Below, in pieces: positions 47,953 through 57,131 of a stretch of DNA of 64,000 bases. The notes beneath the pieces are model-generated. The model made no database searches and was not told where the DNA came from. It was given only the letters and a program-made list of their open reading frames with translations. The stretch spans positions 214,459 through 278,458 of the forward strand of contig JADYYP010000023.1 in assembly GCA_020853575.1 (NCBI GenBank), in the 5' to 3' direction. This DNA is from Planctomycetota bacterium. Lineage in GTDB: Bacteria; Planctomycetota; UBA1135; GCA-002686595. Numbering within the stretch: position 1 is the stretch's first letter; each line of letters begins with the position of its first letter. The translations under genes and the position numbers were made by a program.

Positions 47953-49998
47953 TCACTCGCCGTCGGCCGGTTTCTCGGCGCGCTTGGGCTGTTCGCCGGC
48001 ACCGCTCGCGCTCGCGTCGTTGCCGCGGATCAGGCCCTCGAACACGCCGTAGATCGCCTCCAGGCTCTTCTGCGCCTCGCGTGCCTTCAGGTCGCTGGTG
48101 TTGTTGCGCCGCTCGCGCGCTGCGCTCTCCGGCTGAGCCTCGTCGCGCGGCCCGTCGTCCGCTGGCTTGCTTTCCGCGCCGGTCTCGAGCGGCTGCTGGG
48201 CGATGCGGGAAGACCACGAAACGGGGTTGCGCGCCATGCGTTCCGCGGCGCTGAGCGCGGCTTGGGCGTCGACGTGGTTGGGGTCCTGGGCCAGCGCACG
48301 CTGCAGGTCGCGGATCGCGAACTCCGGCTGCGCCAGGTCGAGTCGGCAGCGCGCGCGCTCGACCAGGGCGTGGATCGCCACCTCGCGGTCACTCGCGCGG
48401 TCGAGGGCGTTGCCGAGCAGGCTGATCGCGCGCCGCAGGCGCAGGTCGGCCTCGACGAAGTCGCCACTTTCGAGCTCGAGCCCGCCCATGCGGCGCTCGA
48501 CGCGCGCGGCTTCGATCCAGGGTTGCGGGTCGAGCGGTCGACGTCGCATGCGCTCGGAGTGCACCGCCAGCGCTTGCTGGAACTGCTTGAGCCCGGTGAG
48601 CACCGCGGCGCGGAACATCAGCGCCGACGACTCGTCGAGGCTGGCGAATTGTGGCTCGAGCAGTGCCAGGACTTGCTCTGGGCTGCGCTGTTGCGCCAAG
48701 GCCAGCTCGGCGGCGAATTCGAACACTTCGGCGCGGATCTCGGGCAACTCGTTGAGCGCTGGAGCCTGCAACACATCGAAAATGCCCTCGAACGCCGCGC
48801 GGCGGTCGTCGTCGGTGGTGCCCTCGCTCCACCACAGCATGCGTGCGTCGGCGATCATGCGGCGCGCGCTGGCGGCGATCCGCTCGCGCTCTTGGATGTC
48901 GCGCTCGCGCTTGGTGTCGTCGCGCTCGCGTTCGGCCTTCTGCTTGTCTTCGGTGGCTTGCTCCGCGACGTTGCGGAAACGCTCGAGCACGGTCACCACG
49001 ACGTTGCGCAGGATGAAGCCCAACACGATCACGACCAGCGTCGTGGCCACGGCTCCGCCCGCCAGCTTCGGATGGTTGCGCACCCAGCGCGCCGCCGGAT
49101 CGAAGAAGCGCGGTGTGCGCGCCGCCACCGGTCTTCCCGCGCGCACCGCGGCCAGATCGTCGAGCAACGCGGCCGCCGTCGGGTAGCGCCGCGCGGGGTC
49201 CTTCTCGAGGCACTTGTGGATCACCGCGTCGAGGTCGCGCGGAACGTCTTGGCGCAGCTTGCGCAAGTTGGGCGGCTCGCGGTGCAAGATCGCGTGCAGA
49301 ATCGCCGAGGCGTTGTTGCCGGTGAACGGGGCCTTGTCCGCCAGCAACTCGTACAAGGTCACTCCCAAGCCCCAGATGTCGGCGCGCCCATCGATGCGCC
49401 CGAATTCGCCGGAGATCTGCTCGGGCGACATGTACAGCGGCGTGCCCACCAGATCGCCGGACTCGGTGACACTGCCACCCTCCTCGCCTTCGATCTGGCG
49501 CGCCAGACCGAAGTCGGTCAGCAGGATCTTCTCGCGATCGCGCAGCAGGTTGCCGGGCTTGACATCGCGGTGCAGCACGCCGCGCGCGTGAGCGTGCGCC
49601 AGCGCTGTGGCCACGTCGATGCCGATGCCGATCACGTCTTGCACGCCCAGCGGGCCGGCCTTGAGCACGCGGTCGAGCGAGGGCCCCTCGACGAACTTCA
49701 TCGTGAAGAAGTGGAACTCGGCCTTCGAGCCCACCTCGTACACGTCGACCACGTTGGGGTGACCGAGCTTGCCCATCGACTCGGCCTCGCGCAGGAAACG
49801 CTTCACCGTGCGCTCGCGCAGGGCGAGGTTGGGAGGGAGCACCTTGAGTGCCACGCGCCGGTTGAGGCCGACCTGCTCGGCTTCGTAGACGATGCCCATC
49901 GCTCCGTGTCCGACCTGGCGCAGGACGCGATAGCCCTCGAGCGCGCGATTGAGCGCGGCCATCGAGACTTGCGCGGAGACGAGCGAGGAGTCGGCCAA
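47953..49998 (-). CDS. membrane Ser/Thr protein kinase with C-terminal TPR-like region
   Basis: 681 residues. Kinase domain about 22-290: VGHGAMGIVYEAEQ, RRVALKVL, HRDVKPGNLL (about 143), LTDFGLARQIEG, GTPLYMSPEQISGEFGRIDGRADIWGLGVTLYELL. Single membrane span at about 318-340 (VATTLVVIVLGFILRNVVV), then a charged coiled coil (KQKAERERDDTKRERDIQERERIAASA) and helical TPR-like repeats including RRAISLLGNALDRASDREVAIHALVERARCRLDLAQPEFAIRDLQRAL. All catalytic residues are intact. It is last gene of a minus-strand operon with kdsA and the lipid kinase (12-nt and 1-nt gaps), an unusual setting for a signalling kinase. Confidence 0.92.
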   Translation of the reverse strand: MADSSLVSAQVSMAALNRALEGYRVLRQVGHGAMGIVYEAEQVGLNRRVALKVLPPNLALRERTVKRFLREAESMGKLGHPNVVDVYEVGSKAEFHFFTMKFVEGPSLDRVLKAGPLGVQDVIGIGIDVATALAHAHARGVLHRDVKPGNLLRDREKILLTDFGLARQIEGEEGGSVTESGDLVGTPLYMSPEQISGEFGRIDGRADIWGLGVTLYELLADKAPFTGNNASAILHAILHREPPNLRKLRQDVPRDLDAVIHKCLEKDPARRYPTAAALLDDLAAVRAGRPVAARTPRFFDPAARWVRNHPKLAGGAVATTLVVIVLGFILRNVVVTVLERFRNVAEQATEDKQKAERERDDTKRERDIQERERIAASARRMIADARMLWWSEGTTDDDRRAAFEGIFDVLQAPALNELPEIRAEVFEFAAELALAQQRSPEQVLALLEPQFASLDESSALMFRAAVLTGLKQFQQALAVHSERMRRRPLDPQPWIEAARVERRMGGLELESGDFVEADLRLRRAISLLGNALDRASDREVAIHALVERARCRLDLAQPEFAIRDLQRALAQDPNHVDAQAALSAAERMARNPVSWSSRIAQQPLETGAESKPADDGPRDEAQPESAARERRNNTSDLKAREAQKSLEAIYGVFEGLIRGNDASASGAGEQPKRAEKPADGE

Positions 49999-50010
49999 GG
50001 TCGGGGTGTG

Positions 50011-50859
50011 TCAGTGCGGTTGCGGAGCGGATCTCAACGCGCGGTGCACGGCCAAAACTCCGTCGAGGATCGCGGCGAACTCGGACAAGCGCACCATGTT
50101 CGGGCCGTCGGACGGCGCTCGGTCGGGATCGGGATGCACTTCGAAGAACAGGCCGTCGACGTTGCCCGTGGCCACTGCGGCTCGCGCCAACGCCGGCACG
50201 GCCTCGCGGTTGCCGCCCGTGGAATCGCCGCGCGCGCCGGGCTCTTGCACCGAGTGCGTGGCGTCGAACACCACCAGCGAACCGGTCCGGCGCAGATGCT
50301 CGAATCCGGTCATGTCGACCACCAAGCGCCCGTAGCCGAAGGTCGTGCCGCGCTCGCACACCATCACCTTGGCGTTGCCGGCCTTCGCGCACTTCTTGAC
50401 GACGTTGGCCATGTCCCACGGAGCGAGGAACTGGCCCTTCTTGATGTTGAGCACCTTTCCGGTGCGCGCGGCCGCGAGCAGCATGTCGGTTTGACGACAC
50501 AGGAAGGCCGGGATCTGCAGGATGTCGACGACTTCCGCGGCTTGCTCGCATTGCTCGGGCAAGTGCACGTCGGTGACCAGCGGCACGTTCCAGCGCTGCT
50601 TGACCTCCTTGAGCAGCGCCAGCCCCTCGGAGAGGCCCGGGCCGCGCACCGCGGAGATGCTCGAACGGTTGGCCTTGTCGAAGCTGGCCTTGAAGACCAG
50701 CGGAACGCCGCGCTCGCCGGCGATCTCGACCAAGCGCTCGGCGATGCCGTGCACGAGTTCCGGCGTCTCGAGCACGCACGGACCGGCCAACAGGAACAGC
50801 TCTCCGCCGCCGAGCGCGAGATGGCCAGCGTGCAGCGTGGGTCGAGTTTGTTGCGTCAT
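50011..50859 (-). CDS. kdsA: 3-deoxy-8-phosphooctulonate (KDO-8-P) synthase
   Basis: 282 residues. FLLAGPCVLETPEL opens the barrel, followed by FKASFDKANRSSISAVRGPGL, TDVHLPEQCEQAAEVVDILQIPAFLCRQTDML, KKGQFLAPWDM, CERGTTFGYGRLVVDM and DATHSVQEPG. The enzyme condenses arabinose-5-phosphate with phosphoenolpyruvate. The Cys in GPC marks the metal-dependent class (E. coli-type enzymes have Asn there). Its presence implies KDO-containing lipopolysaccharide and so an outer membrane. It starts 1 nt after the stop of the lipid kinase gene. Confidence 0.96.
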   Translation of the reverse strand: MTQQTRPTLHAGHLALGGGELFLLAGPCVLETPELVHGIAERLVEIAGERGVPLVFKASFDKANRSSISAVRGPGLSEGLALLKEVKQRWNVPLVTDVHLPEQCEQAAEVVDILQIPAFLCRQTDMLLAAARTGKVLNIKKGQFLAPWDMANVVKKCAKAGNAKVMVCERGTTFGYGRLVVDMTGFEHLRRTGSLVVFDATHSVQEPGARGDSTGGNREAVPALARAAVATGNVDGLFFEVHPDPDRAPSDGPNMVRLSEFAAILDGVLAVHRALRSAPQPH

Positions 50860-50860
50860 G

Positions 50861-51754
50861 TCAGGGGATCAGGATGCGGCGGCGCGTCGCGCTGACTTCG
50901 AAGTCGAGCGGCGTGTGGCCGCCGAAATCGCCGTCGACATGGTAGGGCACCGGTACGGGAGAGGTGATGCGCACTCGCCGCGCGCGGCGCATTTCGCAGC
51001 TTCCCCCGGGCAGGTGCGAGAAGAATCCGCGCAGGGCCGCGAACGCCATCGGGAGCAGGCGCGCGTCGCGGAACAGGTAGACCTCGTACAAGCCGTCGTC
51101 GAGGCGGCGCCCGGCGTCCAGGCGAAACACCCCGCCGTAGTGCACGATGTTGCTGACGAGCACGGCCCCCACGGGCCCCGCGGCGCGCTGACCGTCGAGC
51201 TCGAGCGTGAGCTCCGGAGTCGCATAGCCACGCAGCGCGCTCAGCGCGGCCCACACGTAGCTCGACTTCGAGATCGGTCCCGAGCGCCGCCGCTCGAGCT
51301 CCTCGACGACCGCGGCGTCCAGGCCGACGCCGGTGACCAGGAAACCGAGGCTCCCGTTCACACGCGCGACGTCGATCGCTTGCGTGCGTCCGCGCGCCAG
51401 CAGCTCGAGCGCGCCAGCGACGTCGCGCGGCAGCTTCAAGTCGAGCGACAGCACGTTGGCCGTGCCCATCGGCAGGATCCCGACCGGCACGGACTCGTCG
51501 CCCACGCCGTCGAGCACCTCGCGCAGTGTTCCGTCCCCGCCGACCGAGACCAGTAGATCGACCTCGCGCGCGCGGCCGCGTACGCGCCGCGTCGCGTCGC
51601 CCCGCCCCGCGGTCAGGTGCAGCTCGACCTCGAGCCCGCGGGCGCGCAGGCCCTCGCTCAAGCCGCGTGCGGAGCGCTCTCCGCGACCTGCTCCGGCGAT
51701 CGGATTGCCGATCACCAGGGCGTGGCGAAACACCGAGGGCGAACTGGATGTCAT
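50861..51754 (-). CDS. diacylglycerol kinase-family lipid kinase
   Basis: 297 residues from ATG at 51754 (upstream frame is not protein-like). DAGK catalytic domain: VIGNPIAGAGRGERSARGLSEGL, the Gly-rich nucleotide motif VSVGGDGTLREVLDG, VPVGILPMGTANVLSLDL and the C-terminal PVPYHVDGDFGG. These correspond to the YegS/DgkB/sphingosine-kinase superfamily, which phosphorylates diacylglycerol or related lipids. It is first gene of the operon with kdsA and the Ser/Thr kinase, so a role in envelope lipid turnover is likely. Divergent from the RmlD-like gene with a 28-nt gap. Confidence 0.9.
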   Translation of the reverse strand: MTSSSPSVFRHALVIGNPIAGAGRGERSARGLSEGLRARGLEVELHLTAGRGDATRRVRGRAREVDLLVSVGGDGTLREVLDGVGDESVPVGILPMGTANVLSLDLKLPRDVAGALELLARGRTQAIDVARVNGSLGFLVTGVGLDAAVVEELERRRSGPISKSSYVWAALSALRGYATPELTLELDGQRAAGPVGAVLVSNIVHYGGVFRLDAGRRLDDGLYEVYLFRDARLLPMAFAALRGFFSHLPGGSCEMRRARRVRITSPVPVPYHVDGDFGGHTPLDFEVSATRRRILIP

Positions 51755-51782
51755 GGTTCGACGCGCGCCAAGATAGCAGTCG

Positions 51783-52703
51783 ATGGATGCAGGCGAGTCC
51801 CTGGTCGTCCTCGGTGGGACAGGCTTCCTCGGCGCGCACGTCGTGCGGCGTGCCGTGGCGCGGCGCTTCACGCGCGTGGTGTCGATCTCGCGTACGCCCA
51901 GTGTGCAGCGCGCCTTGCTCCCCGCGGAGGTCGAGCAGATCACGTTGGATCTGACGCACGAGGACGAGCTCGCGCGCGCGCTCGAGCGGCTCGCGGCACG
52001 GCGTGTCGTGCTGTGCGCGGCGCTGGCGCGTGTCGCGGACTGCGAACAGGATCCGGAGCGCGCGAGCGCAGTCAATGCCGGCGTGCCGCGGCACGTGGCG
52101 CGGACTTGCGCGAGGTTGGGCGCGCGGCTCGTGCACGTCTCGACCGACCTGGTGTTCGGTCGATGTCCACCGCCGCGACCTTCGGGCTTCGACGAGGGCG
52201 ACGAACCCGGTCCGTTGAGCGTGTACGGAGAGTCCAAGTGGCTGGGTGAGCGGCTGGTCCTGGCTCAGGGCGCCGAGGTGCTCGTCGCTCGCCTGCCGCT
52301 GTTGTTCGGGGATTCGCTGGGGCGTGGGCTGGGGGCCTCCGACAGCCTGCTCGCGAGCGTCGCGCGCGGCGAGCATCCGAGCCTTTTCCGCGATGAATGG
52401 CGCACGCCGCTGGACGTGGTCGACGCCGCCGATGCGTTGCTCGAGCTCGTCCTTCGACGCGAGGTGGGCGTGATGCACCTCGCCGGTCCTGAGCGCGTCG
52501 ACCGCGTGAGCCTGGGCCTCGCCGCGCTCATCGCGAGCGGCGTGGACTCGCGCGAGGCGCCCGCGAAGTTCGCGTCGGCGACGCGCGCCGACCTCGGCCT
52601 GGCCCGACAGCGGCCGGCGGACGTCGCGCTCGACGCTTCGCGTGCGCGGTCGTTGCTCGCGACCCGGCTGCGCGGCGTGCGCGAGGCGCTGCGCTCAGGC
52701 TAG
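51783..52703 (+). CDS. RmlD-like sugar-nucleotide reductase (extended SDR)
   Basis: 306 residues. Rossmann motif VVLGGTGFLGAHVVRRAV, VHVSTDLVFGRCPP (the Ser/Thr of the active site), YGESKWLGERLV (Tyr-x-x-x-Lys) and RLPLLFGDSLGRG. The STDLVFG-YGESK arrangement is that of dTDP-4-dehydrorhamnose reductase (RmlD) and related extended short-chain dehydrogenases. The other rml genes are not in the window, so the exact substrate is open. The 3' end overlaps the M14 carboxypeptidase gene tail to tail by 9 nt. Confidence 0.83.
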   Translation: MDAGESLVVLGGTGFLGAHVVRRAVARRFTRVVSISRTPSVQRALLPAEVEQITLDLTHEDELARALERLAARRVVLCAALARVADCEQDPERASAVNAGVPRHVARTCARLGARLVHVSTDLVFGRCPPPRPSGFDEGDEPGPLSVYGESKWLGERLVLAQGAEVLVARLPLLFGDSLGRGLGASDSLLASVARGEHPSLFRDEWRTPLDVVDAADALLELVLRREVGVMHLAGPERVDRVSLGLAALIASGVDSREAPAKFASATRADLGLARQRPADVALDASRARSLLATRLRGVREALRSG

Positions 52704-54194
52704 CGGCTCGAGCACGCGCGACACCGGGTATTCGGACCCCGGCGCGGGTTCGGGGAGCACGCCGCATTGCACGAAGCCGTCGTCGCTGCGTGCTTCGCAC
52801 AGATAGACCGCGATCGCGCCCAGCGGTTGCTCGGTGCGGACGTAGCGCGTGCCCGCGGCCAGCGTGCGGCGCTCGACGGAGTGCGTCGCGCTGAGCTCGC
52901 GCTCGGCGGACGACTCCAGGATCGCGCGGTTGGATTCCGCGGCGGCCGCGCCGATGCGCGCGACCGAGAGCAATGCTGGGACCTCGCGAGTGAGCGTCTC
53001 GACCTGCAACCCGTGCAGCTCCAAGTGTTCCGCGCACACCTGCGGAACGACATAGGCCCACGGACGCTCGACCACCTCGGTGCCGACGAACTTGGCGAAA
53101 TGCGGGATGCGCACCGATGTCGGCGCGCCTTCCAAGGTGCGCGGCTCGCGTGTCAGGATCTCGACTTCGCCAGGCTCGGCCTCGATCCGACAGCGCACCG
53201 CCACGCGCTTGGGCGGCATCACGCTGCGCTCGACGATGCCGATCATCTCGCGGCCGTGCTCGGCGGTGTAGCGCAGCGTCTCCACCAGGAACTCGTAGGT
53301 CGTGCGCACGCGCTCGGGGAACGGCAAGTACGAGTAGGTCTCGAGCAACAAGTCCATGCGGTTGGAGAGGCCGCGGAAATTGCCGCCGAAGCGTGGGTGG
53401 TTGGGGTAGGTCATCCAACCCTGGCCGCTGCCGCCTTCGTCGCCGACGAAGTTGCCGTAGAAGAACGTGTTCAAGCCCGTGCGCGCCGCGAGCCGCCGCG
53501 TGACCTCGGGCAACAGGCGCTGGCGCATGTACTCGATCGGCTCACGGCGGCCGCTCTCGATCGTGTGCGGCGTGTCGTAGGTCAGCGCGAACCGGTGCAC
53601 CGAGCCGTTGGTCGCGTGACAGTCGATCGACAAGTGCGCGCGCCACGGCCGGAACACGCGCGCGTGCAGCAGCCGCGTCTCGGGCGCCTCTTGCTTCATG
53701 TAGTCGCGATTGAGGTTGACACCCGAGGCGTTCACGCGCGTTCCGACGCCCTTGGGCGGACCGATCTGGCCTTCGAGTTTGTGCAGGTTGAGCTCGCGGT
53801 TCTTGGGATCGATGCGGTCGTTGCCGTCGGGGTTGAACAGCGGCACGACGACGGTCACGAGCTCGTCGAACAGGCCCGCGTGCCGCCCGTCGAGCCAGTC
53901 GCGCATCAGCATCAGGCTCGCTTCCTTGCCCTCGACCTCGCCGGCGTGGATGCCGTTGATCACCAACACGATCGGCCGTCCGCTGCGCTGCGCTTCTTCG
54001 GGCGTGCGGATGCCGTCGCGCGAGAGCACCACGAGCGGCAACGCACGGCCCTCGGGGCTGGCGCCGAAACTCGAGAGCTGGAAGCGCGCATCACCGCGCT
54101 TGCGCAGCTCCTCCAGGAAGCGCAGCACGTCGGCGTGTAGCGAGGTCTCTTGCCAGTTCGACTCTTCGGCCTTGGTCCGCGGGTGCAGCGTCAT
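52695..54194 (-). CDS. M14-family zinc carboxypeptidase
   Basis: 499 residues. Zinc ligands are in VLVINGIHAGEVEGKEASLML (His-x-x-Glu) and HLSIDCHATNG (third His). The conserved FNPDGNDRIDPKNRELNLHKLEGQIG and VNLNRDYMKQEAPETR stretches and LLLETYSYLPFPERV (candidate catalytic Glu) follow. About 150 C-terminal residues form an extra beta-rich domain. No signal peptide is seen at the chosen ATG (MTLHPRTKAEESNW); a longer N-terminus cannot be ruled out. TAGGGT lies 12 nt before the start. Divergent from valS with 45 nt between. Confidence 0.9.
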   Translation of the reverse strand: MTLHPRTKAEESNWQETSLHADVLRFLEELRKRGDARFQLSSFGASPEGRALPLVVLSRDGIRTPEEAQRSGRPIVLVINGIHAGEVEGKEASLMLMRDWLDGRHAGLFDELVTVVVPLFNPDGNDRIDPKNRELNLHKLEGQIGPPKGVGTRVNASGVNLNRDYMKQEAPETRLLHARVFRPWRAHLSIDCHATNGSVHRFALTYDTPHTIESGRREPIEYMRQRLLPEVTRRLAARTGLNTFFYGNFVGDEGGSGQGWMTYPNHPRFGGNFRGLSNRMDLLLETYSYLPFPERVRTTYEFLVETLRYTAEHGREMIGIVERSVMPPKRVAVRCRIEAEPGEVEILTREPRTLEGAPTSVRIPHFAKFVGTEVVERPWAYVVPQVCAEHLELHGLQVETLTREVPALLSVARIGAAAAESNRAILESSAERELSATHSVERRTLAAGTRYVRTEQPLGAIAVYLCEARSDDGFVQCGVLPEPAPGSEYPVSRVLEPLA

Positions 54195-54239
54195 GGGCCC
54201 ACGTGTACCCTATGCCGCCCATTTTTCAGAGCCAGCGCC

Positions 54240-56918
54240 ATGGAACTCCCGACACGATTCGAACCCAAAGAGCACGAAGGCCCGGTGTATGCCGCTTGGA
54301 AGGCCAGCGGTGGTTTCGCGCCGCGCGCTCCGAGCGCGCGCTCGCGCGGCACTTACGCGGTGATGATCCCGCCGCCGAACGTCACCGGCGTGCTGCACAT
54401 GGGTCACGCGCTCAACAACACGATCCAGGACATCTGTGTGCGCCATCGCCGCATGCAGGGTTTCGAGACGTTGTGGGTGCCGGGCACCGACCACGCCGGG
54501 ATCGCGACCCAAGCGGTGGTCGAGAAGAAGCTCTTCGCCGAGAAGAAGCTCAGGCGCCAGGAGCTGGGACGCGAGGCGTTCCTCGCCGAGGTGTGGAAGT
54601 GGAAGGAAGAGCACGGCTCCAAGATCCTCGAGCAGCTGGCGCGACTGGGTAGCTCGTGCGATTGGTCGCGCACGCGCTTCACGCTCGAGGACGGCATGTC
54701 GCGCGCGGTGCGCGAGAGCTTCGTGCGGTTGTACGAGAAGGGGCTGGTGTACCGCGGAGCGCGACTGGTCAATTGGGATTGCGTGCTCGAGACGGCGGTC
54801 TCGGACGACGAGATCGAGATGGTGGAGCGCAAGGACAAGCTCTACTTCATCAAGTACGCGATCCACGGACAGCCCGAGCGCTTCATCACCGTCGCCACCA
54901 CGCGGCCCGAGACGATGTTCGGTGACACCGGCATCGCCGTGAACGGCGCGGACGAGCGCTGGAGCGACCTCGTCGGCCAGCAGGCGACGATCCCCTTCAT
55001 CGGTCGCGCGATCCCCATCCTCGCGGACGAGAGCGTGGAGGCGAAGTTCGGCACCGGAGCGGTCAAGATCACGCCCGGCCACGATCCTGCGGACTACGAG
55101 CGCGGCGCGCGCTTCAAGTTGCCGATCGTCAACATCCTGGCCAAGAACGGCGTGCTCGTCGGAGACTGCGGACCGTTCACGGGGCTGCCGCGCGAGAAGG
55201 CGCGCAGCGAGTTGCTCAAGCAACTCGAGGCGCAGGGCTTGCTCGAGAAGACCCAGGACCTGGTGCACAACGTGCCGCTCTCCGATCGCTCGAAGAGCGT
55301 GATCGAGCCGCTGGTCAGCGAGCAGTGGTTCGTCAAGATGAAGCCGCTGGCCGAGCCCGCGATCGCGGCGGCGAAGTCGGGCAAGCTGCGTTTCCAGCCC
55401 GAGCGCTGGCAAAACGTGTACTTGGCGTGGCTCGAAAACGTGCACGACTGGTGCATCTCGCGCCAGCTGTGGTGGGGGCACCGCATCCCCGTGTGGTACG
55501 ACGAGGACGGCGTTCCGTGTGCCTCGCGCACGGACCTGGCCCTGGGCTCGCCGCACCCCAAGACCGGCAAGCCCATCGTGCGCCAGGACGAGGACGTGCT
55601 CGACACCTGGGCCAGCTCGTGGCTGTGGCCCTTCGCCACGCTGGGTTGGCCCGATCGGACGCCCGACCTCGAGCGCTTCTATCCGACGCAGTTCCTCTCG
55701 ACGGCGCGCGACATCATCTATCTGTGGGTGGCGCGCATGGTGATGGCGGGCTACGAGTTCTGCGACCACCTCGCGCTCGACAAGCGCTGTCCGTTCGAGG
55801 TGGTCAACGTGCACGCGACGGTGCTCGACGCCCAAGGGCGGCGCATGTCGAAGTCGCTCGGCAATGGCATCGACCCGCTCGAGATGATCGAGAAGTACGG
55901 GGCCGACGCCGTGCGTTACTCGCTGATCCTGCTGACGCGCGAGGGCCAGGACACCAAGCTCGCACCCGACCGACTCGAACAGGGCTGGCGCTTCGGCAAC
56001 AAGGTCTGGAACGCGACGCGTTTCGTGCTTGGCCAGATGCAGGGCGAGCGTACGGACGGCAGCTTGGCGAGCGCGGTGGCGCTGGAGGACCGCTGGATCC
56101 TCTCGCGGCTCGAGCGCACGCGCGTCGGCGTGACGCGCGCACTCGAGGAGTATCGCCTCAACGATGCGGCCACCGAGCTCTACAAGTTCGTGTGGAACGA
56201 CTTCTGTGACTGGTACCTCGAGCTGGTGAAGTCGCGACTCTCGGGGTCCGACCCGCGCAGCGCGGCCGCCGCGCGCGGCACGCTCGCGCGCGTGATCGCC
56301 GACTCGCTCGCGCTGCTCCATCCCTTCACTCCGTACATGACGGAGGTGCTGTGGGGCGCGTTGAACGAGACGCTGGGCCGCAAGGGCGCGCCGCTGCTGA
56401 TGAACAGCGACTGGCCGGATGGCCAGGGACTGGCGATCGACGCCGGGGCCGAAGCCGACATGGGCGTGATCCAGAGCTTGGTCGGCGCGGTGCGCTCGAT
56501 CCGCGCGCTGACCATGGTCGGTGAGCGCAAGCCGCTGGTGGCCGTCGTGTCGGCACCGCGCGAAGCGGAACGGCGCGTGTTGCTCGAGCACGCGGCCTCC
56601 GCGCGCGCCCTGGCGTTCCTGGAGTCGATGGAGGTTCGCGAGCGCGCGCAGCGACCGGCGTCGAGCGCCGCCGCCGTCGCCGGTGGGCTCGAGGCCTTCG
56701 TGCAACTCGGTGCCGACGTCGATCTCGAGAAGCTCAAGGCCGTGTTCAAGCAACGCCTGGAGAAGCTGGCCGGCGCGCTGGGGCAGATCGACGGCAAGTT
56801 GGCGAACAAGAACTTCGTGGAGCGCGCCGATCCCGAGGTGGTCGCGGCCGAGCGCGCGCGCCGCGAGGAGCTGGTGCTCGAGCGCGAGTTGCTCGAGCGC
56901 AATCTCGCGGGCCTGTAG
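54240..56918 (+). CDS. valS: valyl-tRNA synthetase
   Basis: 892 residues. MIPPPNVTGVLHMGHALNNTIQDICVRHRRMQG contains the HIGH-type motif (HMGH), RMSKSLGNGIDP the KMSKS motif, TVATTRPETMFGDT the editing-domain entry, and DVLDTWASSWLWPFATLGWP the class I core. The C-terminus carries the Lys/Arg-rich coiled-coil arm (about 835-890) that contacts tRNA-Val. Length is that of bacterial ValRS. ATG at 54240 begins the conserved N-terminus. It charges tRNA-Val and edits mischarged threonine. A long hairpin follows 23 nt after the stop. Confidence 0.97.
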   Translation: MELPTRFEPKEHEGPVYAAWKASGGFAPRAPSARSRGTYAVMIPPPNVTGVLHMGHALNNTIQDICVRHRRMQGFETLWVPGTDHAGIATQAVVEKKLFAEKKLRRQELGREAFLAEVWKWKEEHGSKILEQLARLGSSCDWSRTRFTLEDGMSRAVRESFVRLYEKGLVYRGARLVNWDCVLETAVSDDEIEMVERKDKLYFIKYAIHGQPERFITVATTRPETMFGDTGIAVNGADERWSDLVGQQATIPFIGRAIPILADESVEAKFGTGAVKITPGHDPADYERGARFKLPIVNILAKNGVLVGDCGPFTGLPREKARSELLKQLEAQGLLEKTQDLVHNVPLSDRSKSVIEPLVSEQWFVKMKPLAEPAIAAAKSGKLRFQPERWQNVYLAWLENVHDWCISRQLWWGHRIPVWYDEDGVPCASRTDLALGSPHPKTGKPIVRQDEDVLDTWASSWLWPFATLGWPDRTPDLERFYPTQFLSTARDIIYLWVARMVMAGYEFCDHLALDKRCPFEVVNVHATVLDAQGRRMSKSLGNGIDPLEMIEKYGADAVRYSLILLTREGQDTKLAPDRLEQGWRFGNKVWNATRFVLGQMQGERTDGSLASAVALEDRWILSRLERTRVGVTRALEEYRLNDAATELYKFVWNDFCDWYLELVKSRLSGSDPRSAAAARGTLARVIADSLALLHPFTPYMTEVLWGALNETLGRKGAPLLMNSDWPDGQGLAIDAGAEADMGVIQSLVGAVRSIRALTMVGERKPLVAVVSAPREAERRVLLEHAASARALAFLESMEVRERAQRPASSAAAVAGGLEAFVQLGADVDLEKLKAVFKQRLEKLAGALGQIDGKLANKNFVERADPEVVAAERARREELVLERELLERNLAGL

Positions 56919-56941
56919 CGGCGCCCGCCTGGCTCGCGGTC

Positions 56942-56976
56942 GTGCTCGAGAGCCGCCCGCGCGGCGACTCGAGCAC
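56942..56976 (+). terminator. long two-part hairpin after valS, likely terminator
   Basis: GTGCTCGAG (56942-56950) pairs with CTCGAGCAC (56968-56976); inside, GCCGC-ccgc-GCGGC (56952-56965) adds five pairs separated by small bulges. Stable 14-bp structure without T-run. Confidence 0.6.
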
Positions 56977-57131
56977 TGAAGGAAATTCCCTGCCCCGCGG
57001 GGCCGGGCGTGTCGTTTCAGGCCGATGCGCCGCGGGACCGATGAACGCGGCCGCATGCCGGTCGCGGGGAGTTCGAATCGTCGCCATCTTGGCCACGTCC
57101 GCACCTCGAGCATGCCTGCACGGAGCTCGGC

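Noticed and set aside
57066..57082. tRNA-like T-loop phrase GAGTTCGAATCG
   Set aside because: The flanking five bases on each side do not pair, and no acceptor stem, anticodon arm or D-arm can be placed around it.
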